From Calothrix parasitica NIES-267 (GTDB taxonomy: Bacteria; Cyanobacteriota; Cyanobacteriia; Cyanobacteriales; Nostocaceae), in NCBI RefSeq assembly GCF_002368095.1, contig NZ_AP018227.1, positions 844,001 to 908,000 on the forward strand: a stretch of 64,000 bases of DNA. The letters are read 5' to 3'. The notes under the pieces are model-generated. The model worked only from the letters and a program-made list of their open reading frames with translations. It was not told the DNA's origin and did not search any database. Positions 54,223 through 62,222 of the stretch are shown here, in pieces; positions within the stretch are counted from its first letter, which is position 1; the number at the start of each line of letters is the position of its first letter. The position numbers were made by a program, and so were the translations under genes.

Positions 54223-54750
54223 ATGCAGGTAAATATTCGTCAATCAAAACCAGAAGATTTAGAATCTCTTTTGCAATTACAAGCCGATTCGCTGAGAACA
54301 TTATCATTATATAATTCAAATCAAATAGAATCTTTAATTAGAAGTCAAAAAATCCCGAAATTCCAGTCACATGAAACTATTTTTGTAGCAGAATATGAGA
54401 ATAAAATAGTTGGATTTACATATTTCCTAATTTTTTTGGAGTTTAGGTTAAATGGTATATTTGTTCATCCCGATTTTATGCGACGAGGAATAGGAACAAA
54501 ATTACTTAATGCAATAGAGCAAGTTGCGATAGAAAGAAAATGTCGAGTTATTAATGTAATGGCTTCTTTATCATCGGTTGATTTTTATAAAGCTAATGGT
54601 TATCAGGTAATTCGTACATCAGGTTTTCATTCAGAATTTAGTACTTGGATAGAATGCGTCAATTTAGAAAAGCGATTGGATGAATTAACAGAAATTGAAA
54701 AATGTTGTGAGTGGTTTAAAGAGAATTTTTTATCTTTTTTGAATTTCTGA
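54223..54750 (+). CDS. GNAT family N-acetyltransferase
   Basis: Protein of 175 residues. The acetyl-CoA binding motif A is clear (VHPDFMRRGIGTKLLNAIEQ, with the R/Q-x2-G-x-G/A signature RRGIGT), followed by motif B with VDFYKANGYQVI. The substrate cannot be told; this subgroup acetylates small molecules or protein N-termini. Stands alone on the + strand, with a MITE-like element just after it. Confidence 0.88.
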   Translation: MQVNIRQSKPEDLESLLQLQADSLRTLSLYNSNQIESLIRSQKIPKFQSHETIFVAEYENKIVGFTYFLIFLEFRLNGIFVHPDFMRRGIGTKLLNAIEQVAIERKCRVINVMASLSSVDFYKANGYQVIRTSGFHSEFSTWIECVNLEKRLDELTEIEKCCEWFKENFLSFLNF

Positions 54751-54763
54751 ATCGAAAAAGTAA

Positions 54764-54866
54764 TATAGCATTCCTAAATCATTTATGAGATTTTAGAAAC
54801 CCGGTTTTTCCAAAAAACCGGGTTTCTGGCACCTAACTTTCTTCTAACTCATCTAGGATTGCTATA
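54764..54866. repeat. TATAGCAATCCTA-bounded element with AAACCCGG hairpin
   Basis: 103 bp. Ends are TATAGCATTCCTAAATCA and ATCTAGGATTGCTATA (inverted). The centre is the hairpin GAAACCCGGTTTTT...AAAACCGGGTTTC. It follows the GNAT stop by 13 nt and could serve as its terminator. Confidence 0.75.
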
Positions 54867-54970
54867 TGATATTTAAATAAGTATTTAACTATTAAAATAA
54901 TCTTGCATTTTTAAACATATTAAGATATCCTATCCCCAATTACCAATTACCCACTACCAATTACCAAATT

Positions 54971-56335
54971 ATGAATGAAAAATGGCGATTAAAACCCGGT
55001 TATTTAACAGAATGTGGTTCTGATTTAGAATCAGCTTTTATTTTTTGTGGTCAATTTTTAATCGACCGTAGTTCAAAAGACCCTTTACCAAAAAAGTCTT
55101 TATTTTCTGATGATGGTAAGTTTGAATGGGATTACGAAAAACCTTTAGAAAAAGTTATTAATTCAAAAGAAGATTGGGAATTTCTGCTACAGAATCCTTA
55201 TTTAATTAAAAATTCTATTTTTATCATTGAACCTTGGGAACATGTAGGAACAAACAATGAATATAACGAGACAGTAAGAGCATCGAAAAATGTGGCTTTT
55301 ATCACTCAAAAAATTGCTGACTGCGATTCAATTTTACTACCAGTTTGGCAGACGGGAGTTTTTGATATTAATTCGATGATTTCTGTTCTTTCTTCTAGTA
55401 TGGCAATAATATTAGAAGGAGGAAATGCTTCGGTTCATGATGCTTCTCAATGGACTCATCCCAATTGTTCGAGAGAAGATATGTTAACTTTGGTCGAAGA
55501 AATTATTTTATCTCGTTCCCCTCACAGTCCCCCTGCAATTATGATTTGTGTTAGTCATCAATTAGCAGCAGAAGCTCACATTCGTTTAATTAAAAAAGCT
55601 GTTAAGCATGTACTTAATACAGAAGAACTTGTTCGTGATGAAGAAGGGGAAGCAATAGTTTCTTTAAAATCAATTTGCGAGAAAATTTATTCTTTAGGTG
55701 AAAGTCTTAAAATTGAAAAACGAGACGGTCGAATTGTCTGTCAGGGTTGGAATGACAAGAATTTTGCAGTGGTTCTTAATGAAGACAAAGAAATTGGAGG
55801 TAGAGAATTATTACCTTACAGAACTCCTTTAGCAAAAAATTCTTCAATTCCTATAGAATTACTCGAAACTCATAAGATTATCGCTTATGAATACGAAGGG
55901 GTAATTGATAAAATGATTTTAGAGCATGGACGAGATGTTGATATTTCCATGTTTCATTCTGAGGAAGTTAATGAAGAAGCAATTTTGTTTGCAAATTGGG
56001 CTTATGTTAACCTTCATAACGCAATAGTTCCTCATCGAAATATTATTGCAGGAAGTCAACTTTCTTGGTTATTGAAGTTACCTTATTCGGTAGAAATATT
56101 AGCTTCAACTGAAGCATCGGGAGAAATTTTAACCGAATGTTCCTGTACCTGTATTAACTATAAAGACTTTGAAACTAAAAAGATTCGTCGTTCTTTCACC
56201 TGTCAGTTTCATCCGGAATTATTAAGCGATTTACGAGAACTGGGAAAGCGTTCCGAACCAAGCTATCAAGAATTGAAAAAAAGTGATGGAATTCGGTTGT
56301 TAGTTGAATTGCTTTATGAGGGTATTCAGGATTAA
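54971..56335 (+). CDS. Class-I glutamine-amidotransferase-like protein with large insertion
   Basis: Protein of 454 residues, not in a family I can name. It carries the hallmarks of class-I GATases: a possible oxyanion-loop glycine pair (IILEGGNASVHD), a nucleophile elbow IMICVSHQLAAE with Cys193, and QFHPEL with His414 and Glu416 in the place of the catalytic His-x-Glu. The Cys-to-His distance is about 220 residues against roughly 80-100 in ordinary GATases, so an extra domain seems inserted. No ammonia-accepting synthase domain is fused. It may hydrolyse glutamine or a gamma-glutamyl compound; this is inference. Heptamer repeats run up to 2 nt before the ATG, and seven AGTAATG units follow the stop. 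Confidence 0.65.
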   Translation: MNEKWRLKPGYLTECGSDLESAFIFCGQFLIDRSSKDPLPKKSLFSDDGKFEWDYEKPLEKVINSKEDWEFLLQNPYLIKNSIFIIEPWEHVGTNNEYNETVRASKNVAFITQKIADCDSILLPVWQTGVFDINSMISVLSSSMAIILEGGNASVHDASQWTHPNCSREDMLTLVEEIILSRSPHSPPAIMICVSHQLAAEAHIRLIKKAVKHVLNTEELVRDEEGEAIVSLKSICEKIYSLGESLKIEKRDGRIVCQGWNDKNFAVVLNEDKEIGGRELLPYRTPLAKNSSIPIELLETHKIIAYEYEGVIDKMILEHGRDVDISMFHSEEVNEEAILFANWAYVNLHNAIVPHRNIIAGSQLSWLLKLPYSVEILASTEASGEILTECSCTCINYKDFETKKIRRSFTCQFHPELLSDLRELGKRSEPSYQELKKSDGIRLLVELLYEGIQD

Positions 56336-56337
56336 AT

Positions 56338-56384
56338 ATGAGTAATGAGTAATGAGTAATGAGTAATGAGTAATGAGTAAGAAG
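56338..56384. repeat. STRR heptamer array, AGTAATG type
   Basis: Six to seven tandem 7-nt units immediately after the GATase-like stop, followed by a CTCCCTCT-type pyrimidine tract up to the convergent ABC transporter gene. Confidence 0.88.
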
Positions 56385-56457
56385 TAAAGAGTAAAAAAAT
56401 GATTTATTTCTCACTCCCTCTCTCCCTCTCTCCCTCCCTCCCTCTCTCCCTCCCCAA

Positions 56458-59334
56458 TTACCGCTGTCTTTTTACCAATTCCTGAAATAAACCCTCTTCC
56501 CCAACTAGTTTTTCAAAGTTACCTTGCTGTACTATTTTTCCATTTTGCAAAACGTAAATTCTATCTGCATTCTTGATGGTACTTAATCGATGTGCTACTA
56601 CGATTCTTGTTACGTTTAATTTATTTAAACTGTCACTAACTATTGCTTGAGTTTGATTATCTAAAGCGCTGGTTGCTTCGTCAAATACTAATATTCTCGG
56701 ACGTAATGCTAAAGCTCTTGCTATTATTAATCTTTGTCTTTGTCCCCCGGATAAATTACTTCCACCTTCGCTTACTACAGTATGCATTCCCATCGGCATT
56801 TTTGATATATCTAATGCAAAACCTGCCATTTGTGCAGCGTTCCAAGCTTCTTCCATTGTTAAATTAGCGTTGCTGGAAATATTATCAAATATAGATGCAG
56901 ACATTAATTGACTGTTCTGCAATACTACTCCTAATTGACGACGTACAGCACCAATATCTAAAGTCGCTAGTTCTTGTCCATCAAAGTTAATACTACCCGA
57001 ATGCGGTGTATCGAATCCTAACAATAATCGTAACAGTGTAGATTTTCCGCTTCCGGAAGCTCCGACTAAAGCAATAAATTCTCCGGGTTCTGCTTTTAAA
57101 CTTATATCATCTAAGGTTAAAGCTCCATCGTCGCGATAGCGAAAAGTAATATTTTTAACTTCTACTCTTCCCGATAAACGTCCGGGGTCGGATTTACTAT
57201 GATTGGTTTCTGGTGTAGTTTGCAGAATCGGTTGAGCGCGTTCCCACAATGGTAAAATTTCTAAGATATCTACAACGGTGCTGCTGAGACTGGTTGCTCC
57301 GCTGATAAATGTTCCGAATGCGGTATTGAAAGCGAGGAAAGTACCTGTAGAAAAACCACCACCAGCCGCACGGGATTCGTGAAGTAAACTTGTTGTCATT
57401 GCAAAAATAATTGCTGGTGTAATTGCTGATAATAAACTGTTAATTACAACTAAATTATCTTCAATACTTTGAGCGTTTAACATCAAACCTAGTTGATGAT
57501 GATATTGTTTACCCCAATAAGCAAACGCTCGACTTTCCGCTCCAGCAGTTCGGAATTTTGCTACACCGTTAATTATTTGTACCATCATTCCGAATAGTTT
57601 TCCCTGCATATTTATTAAGGGTCGGATTCTATTTAATGTCAAAACACCGGAAACGATGGTGACTAGAACGTAAATCAGAGCTACGACGGTCGCGACTAAA
57701 GCTAGAGGTAAGCTGTAATAAAATAATAAACCTAGATTTAATAGTGAGAATAGACTAGAAAACAGACTTTTGAGGATAGTATTGCTTAATTTTTGACGTA
57801 TTTGAGTAATTACAGAAACTCTTTGACTCAAATCACCAATAGAATATTGTCGGAAAAAAGATGCTTTTAATTTTAATAATCTATCCCAAACTGCTGCTTG
57901 AGTAGAAGTATCCGCAAAGCTTTCCAAACGTAATATAGCAACCGCTTGGGTCAGTTGAAATAAACTTGCTCCTAAAGTTGTAGCGATTAATCCCAAAGCT
58001 ATTTGAAATAACAGCGATTTATCAGCATCGGGAATTGCTTGGTCAATCAGAATTGCTGTAGCTTGAGGTGTAATCATCCCGAGTAGTGCTGTGAAAATTC
58101 CTGCTCCCAATATTGTGATGATTTCTTTTGACCGACCTTTGAGAGCAAATTTGATTATCGGTAAAACATTAGGAATTTCTATCGGTAGAGGACGGTAAAA
58201 AGTATAAGCTGTTGGGGATAAGGTAGCAGCAGTTTTTTTATTTACTTTGATTCGCTGATGTTGATAGCAATCGATAATTTCATAACGACTTTCGCTTACT
58301 GGTAAAACAGCAACCGGAAGATTATCCTCTGAAGTATAAGCCATCAGAGGACCGCTATCCTGATTCCACCATTCATCTCTTAAAGTAATCCGACGAATCC
58401 TAATTCCAGAAGCTCTTGCGATAGCGTCGAGGGGGTCGCGGACTCTACGTAAATCTTCTGAATTTGCAGGAGGATTAATAGTAATTCCTAAGACTCGACC
58501 GACAGCACCAGCAGCAAATATTAATGCTTGTTCTTCATCAATTTCTTGATTAATATTTGCTTGATTTAAATTGTTAGATTCAGAATTAAGTTCAAATATA
58601 TTTGCAAAATCATTTAAAGTATTTGAAATTGCTTGATTATTTAATCGTTCCCTGGCTTGATTCCGAATTAATTCTGCTTGATTTTCTTTATTTTCTAAAA
58701 ATTCAATAACTTTTAAAATATAGCTTTGAAAACAATTTAAACCTTTAATATAATTTTGTTTTTTATCAATATTTGATTTTAATAAAGCATCCAACTCAAC
58801 AACATCCTTTGCTTGCAGCCAAGTATAAGTTTGTAAAGGAATTCTTTCAACATCCGCATTAATTTCTAAATTATTTAATCCTAAAAAACAAGCATTCCCC
58901 TGTAAAACTTTCGTCCAAACAACATTACCGTGAGATGGTTGAAACACTTCATTACAATCTAAAACAGTACATCCCGGAACCTTTGACGGAGTAGGTAAAA
59001 CAGGAGAAATAATTTCAGAAACAGCAGAACCTAAATGATTAACCCAATTTTCTATTTGCTCAATATCAATTTCATCATTTGCAGATAACTGCACAACCTC
59101 ACTTTCTTCTAAAGCTACAGCCATAATTTGATAGCCATCTCCAGATAAAATCGAACTTGCTCCGAACATGATTTCACCAGCTTTAACACTAAATAAATAG
59201 CGTCTTCTACCTTTAAGAACACCATTCTTAGTATTGATAGCAAAAATTGCCCAACAACCGGACTTTACTAAATAAATTTGTTCTGGATTATTAAGTAATA
59301 AATTATTGGGAATTAGGGATTGGGCATTGTACAT
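56458..59334 (-). CDS. NHLM/NHLP-type peptide export ABC transporter, permease/ATPase subunit without peptidase
   Basis: Protein of 958 residues. The first ~400 residues are a non-membrane region with an early beta-rich part (YLVKSGCWAIFAINTKNG, SVKAGEIMFG) recalling the cNMP-binding-like N-terminus of the NHLM bacteriocin ABC2 family. Then six TM segments (~405-680) and an ABC ATPase: Walker A GASGSGKST, signature LSGGQRQRL, Walker B ILVFDEATSALD. In this family the protein works with the C39-peptidase-containing partner (59524-61710) to cleave and export RiPP precursors with Nif11- or NHLP-type leaders. It is probably the second gene of that two-gene operon. Confidence 0.88.
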   Translation of the reverse strand: MYNAQSLIPNNLLLNNPEQIYLVKSGCWAIFAINTKNGVLKGRRRYLFSVKAGEIMFGASSILSGDGYQIMAVALEESEVVQLSANDEIDIEQIENWVNHLGSAVSEIISPVLPTPSKVPGCTVLDCNEVFQPSHGNVVWTKVLQGNACFLGLNNLEINADVERIPLQTYTWLQAKDVVELDALLKSNIDKKQNYIKGLNCFQSYILKVIEFLENKENQAELIRNQARERLNNQAISNTLNDFANIFELNSESNNLNQANINQEIDEEQALIFAAGAVGRVLGITINPPANSEDLRRVRDPLDAIARASGIRIRRITLRDEWWNQDSGPLMAYTSEDNLPVAVLPVSESRYEIIDCYQHQRIKVNKKTAATLSPTAYTFYRPLPIEIPNVLPIIKFALKGRSKEIITILGAGIFTALLGMITPQATAILIDQAIPDADKSLLFQIALGLIATTLGASLFQLTQAVAILRLESFADTSTQAAVWDRLLKLKASFFRQYSIGDLSQRVSVITQIRQKLSNTILKSLFSSLFSLLNLGLLFYYSLPLALVATVVALIYVLVTIVSGVLTLNRIRPLINMQGKLFGMMVQIINGVAKFRTAGAESRAFAYWGKQYHHQLGLMLNAQSIEDNLVVINSLLSAITPAIIFAMTTSLLHESRAAGGGFSTGTFLAFNTAFGTFISGATSLSSTVVDILEILPLWERAQPILQTTPETNHSKSDPGRLSGRVEVKNITFRYRDDGALTLDDISLKAEPGEFIALVGASGSGKSTLLRLLLGFDTPHSGSINFDGQELATLDIGAVRRQLGVVLQNSQLMSASIFDNISSNANLTMEEAWNAAQMAGFALDISKMPMGMHTVVSEGGSNLSGGQRQRLIIARALALRPRILVFDEATSALDNQTQAIVSDSLNKLNVTRIVVAHRLSTIKNADRIYVLQNGKIVQQGNFEKLVGEEGLFQELVKRQR

Positions 59335-59523
59335 TAGAAATATAGAATTACTTCAATCTACACATACTAGTATTTCTGGTAATCAGTAACTTATGCAATT
59401 TTGATTAGAGAGGGGGTAGAGGGGGGAGAGAGGGAAGAGGGGGTAGAGAATAAATATTTTTCACTCTTAACTTTTAACCTTTAACCTTTAACCTTTAACC
59501 TTTAACCTTTAACCTTTGACCTC
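59335..59523. repeat. STRR array (CCTTTAA type) between the two ABC genes
   Basis: About seven CCTTTAA units at 59469-59520 end directly at the stop codon of the peptidase-ABC gene. A purine-rich tract GAGGGGGTAGAGGGGGGAGA lies at 59408-59450. No precursor-peptide gene fits in this gap. Confidence 0.8.
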
Positions 59524-61710
59524 TTAGCCATTCTCACTTCTAACCAATTCTATATAATGTCCTTGAATTCGACTCAATTCTTTATGAGTCCCTCTTTGTA
59601 CAACCTTACCTTGATGTAAAACGATGATTTCATCGCAATCTCGAATCGAACTCAAACGATGAGCAACTATCAAACAAGTACATCCTCTCAAACGTAAATT
59701 CTGCTCGATAATTTTCTCTGTCTGAGTATCCAAAGCACTTGTAGCTTCATCCATTAATAATATCGAAGGGTTATTTACCAAAGCACGAGCAATTTCTAAA
59801 CGCTGTCTTTGTCCCCCGCTCAAATTGGCTGCTCCTTCTAATAAATCCGCATTATAACCACCGGGAAGCGACAATATAGTTTCATGAATCGCGGCATCCC
59901 TACAGGCTTGCATTAAGTTACTATCAGATATGGTTGTATCCCATAACGTTAAATTATCTCTGACGGTACCGGCAAATAATTTGATATCCTGTTCTATTGT
60001 CGCTATCGAATTAACTAACACTTGAGGGGGAATTCTGTTTCTCGATTCTCCATCAAACTTGATTAAACCATCCCAAGGCTGATATAACCCCGCTACTAAT
60101 TTCGCTACAGTCGATTTACCAGAACCACTACCTCCTACCAAAGCTACACGCTGTCCGGGTTTTAACGAAAGACTAAAATTTTCAATCAAAGGTGGTGCTG
60201 TACGGTTATATCCAAAGGTGATTTTGTTGAGTTCGAGAAATCCCGCTAACTTCGGAGAAATATAAGACTTGATGTTAATAATTTCTTCATCCCGTACTCT
60301 TTCTTCCTGGGGATTGCTCAAAACGTCATCTAGACGATTTAATTTTCCTTCTACTTCCTGTAAACTGCTACCTAAATTTACAAGTTGATTCACAGGTTGC
60401 ATAAACTGTTGCATCAACGATTGAAATGCGACTAACATTCCAATAGTTAAGCTATCATCCATAACTCGCAATCCACCCACCGCTAACAGTAACATCGAAG
60501 CGATACCCGACAAAAACGTTGGTAAAATACCTAAATTTTGAGTCAGATTCGCCATTTCCTGACGAACATTTACCGATTTAGAATAATATCCAGCCCATCG
60601 ATTAAAAAAGTCGGATTCTAATCCCGATGCTTTCAAAGTTTCTATACTTTGTAAACCAGAAATAGCGACACCGCTAACTTTACCCTGCTCCTGCATCAAT
60701 CGGACATTGGTATCCGTTCTTAATCTTGCTACCCACTGTAAAGCTAGAACGTTTATCACAACAAACGCAATTCCTATCAGCGTTAATATTTGGTCGTATT
60801 GCCACATCACGATAGCATAGAAAACTACCATCACCGCCGAAATAATTGTTGTTGCTAACTTACCAGAAAGTAGATTTGCAAGGTCATTATTTAATTTTAT
60901 TCTGCTGCTAATTTCACCAGCAAAACGTTGGTCGTAAAAACTTACCGGAAGATGTAATAAATGCCAAATAAACTTACTCGACATTCCCATAGCTAGTTTA
61001 ATTTTTAATCTTCTTAATAACTGTAACTGTAGTCTTGATAATAAAGCAGTTAAAACAGCAGTAAATAACATTGCTAAAATTAGCGGACGTAACCAATCTT
61101 CGCGATTATGAATTAAAATTTGGTCTACAAAAATTCTCGAAAAAGTTGGCATTGCAAGTCCGGGTATAACCAGAAAAAATCCAACTAAAACACAATAAAA
61201 CAGCGACCATCCCGAATTTTGTAATCGAGAATATAAAGATAAAAATAAACTCGGTTTGCGTCCACCTTTCTGAAAATTATCTCCAGGTTCAAAAACTAAA
61301 ACAACACCCGTATAAGCATCGCTAAATTCCGACAGCGAAACCTTACGTCTTCCCATCGCAGGGTCATTAAGAAAAACGTATTTTTGATTGAAACCTTCAA
61401 CAACAACAAAATGATTAAAATTCCAGAAGACAATATAGGGAGCTTGTAATTCTTTTAAACCTTCAATTTCAACCTTAAAACCTTTTGCTTGTAAACCGTA
61501 AACTTTAGCAGCTTTGAGAATATTAGTAGCTTTACTTCCATCTCTAGAAATACCGCAAGCTTGTCTTAATTCCGCTAAGGTCACAATGCGTTTGTGAAAA
61601 GCTAAAATCATTCCCAAAGAAGCAGCACCACATTCTACCGCTTCCATTTGAAGTAAAGTTGGTGTACGTTGGATGGGGTTGGGTTTGGGGATTAGTTTTT
61701 TAAACATCAA
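59524..61710 (-). CDS. NHLM/NHLP-type peptide export ABC transporter with C39 peptidase domain
   Basis: Protein of 728 residues. The N-terminal C39 peptidase (~15-150) has its full triad: Cys27 (QMEAVECGAASLGM), His100 (FWNFNHFVVVEG) and Asp116 (FLNDPAMG). Six TM segments (~165-440) and an ABC ATPase follow (GGSGSGKST, LSGGQRQRLEIARAL, LLMDEATSALD). Members cut a double-glycine-type leader and export the peptide. The usual HlyD-type adaptor gene and any Nif11/NHLP precursor or maturation enzyme are absent nearby, so it must serve precursors encoded elsewhere or be an orphan. Its upstream region is the 192-bp repeat duplication. Confidence 0.92.
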   Translation of the reverse strand: MMFKKLIPKPNPIQRTPTLLQMEAVECGAASLGMILAFHKRIVTLAELRQACGISRDGSKATNILKAAKVYGLQAKGFKVEIEGLKELQAPYIVFWNFNHFVVVEGFNQKYVFLNDPAMGRRKVSLSEFSDAYTGVVLVFEPGDNFQKGGRKPSLFLSLYSRLQNSGWSLFYCVLVGFFLVIPGLAMPTFSRIFVDQILIHNREDWLRPLILAMLFTAVLTALLSRLQLQLLRRLKIKLAMGMSSKFIWHLLHLPVSFYDQRFAGEISSRIKLNNDLANLLSGKLATTIISAVMVVFYAIVMWQYDQILTLIGIAFVVINVLALQWVARLRTDTNVRLMQEQGKVSGVAISGLQSIETLKASGLESDFFNRWAGYYSKSVNVRQEMANLTQNLGILPTFLSGIASMLLLAVGGLRVMDDSLTIGMLVAFQSLMQQFMQPVNQLVNLGSSLQEVEGKLNRLDDVLSNPQEERVRDEEIINIKSYISPKLAGFLELNKITFGYNRTAPPLIENFSLSLKPGQRVALVGGSGSGKSTVAKLVAGLYQPWDGLIKFDGESRNRIPPQVLVNSIATIEQDIKLFAGTVRDNLTLWDTTISDSNLMQACRDAAIHETILSLPGGYNADLLEGAANLSGGQRQRLEIARALVNNPSILLMDEATSALDTQTEKIIEQNLRLRGCTCLIVAHRLSSIRDCDEIIVLHQGKVVQRGTHKELSRIQGHYIELVRSENG

Positions 61711-62222
61711 TTAACAGCGAGTATCTATCTGTAATTAGATATTTCTCAGGTATTTTAACTCATGCAATTTGTTTCAAACAAATCATTGTAGGGTGTGTGA
61801 CGGCTATATAAAACTGTGTTCTAAAGTGATTAATTGAGCGAATGCCGTCACGCACCATCCGAGTTTATGGTAAATTTTATTATTCATCATATAATGCATC
61901 AATTATGGTTGGTGCGTGACGGTAATTTCAAATTTTATCGTTTTTATATCAAATTATTTTAAACCGTCACACACCCTACGATAGATTAATAAAAAATAAT
62001 TGTAGAGTGTGTGACGGCTATATAAAACTGTGTTCTAAAGTGATTAATTGAGCGAATACCGTCACGCACCATCCGAGTTTATGGCAAATTTTATTATTCA
62101 TCATATAATGCATCAATTATGGTTGGTGCGTGACGGTAATTTCAAATTTTATCGTTTTTATATTGAATTATTTCAAACCGTCACACACCCTACCAACTCC
62201 AATTTCAATTACCAATTACCAA
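61711..62222. other. Intergenic region filled by a duplicated repeat block
   Basis: 512 nt between tpsA and the ABC operon. Nearly all of it consists of the two 192-bp copies described separately plus CCAATTA heptamers (62206-62236) that overlap the tpsA stop. The promoter of the ABC operon must lie within or next to the repeats. Confidence 0.7.
61788..62193. repeat. Tandem duplication of a 192-bp composite of two palindromic elements
   Basis: Copy 1 is 61788-61979 and copy 2 is 62002-62193 (period 214 bp, only a few differences). Each copy has a GTAG(G/A)GTGTGTGACGGC...GCGCACC-type element (61788-61856; 62002-62070), a ~54-bp spacer, and a GGTGCGTGACGG...CCGTCACACACCCTAC element (61911-61979; 62125-62193). 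Confidence 0.88.

Noticed and set aside
56338-56384. CRISPR-like direct repeats
   Set aside because: Units are 7 nt without spacers; this is a heptamer STRR. The same applies to 32053-32118 and 59469-59520.
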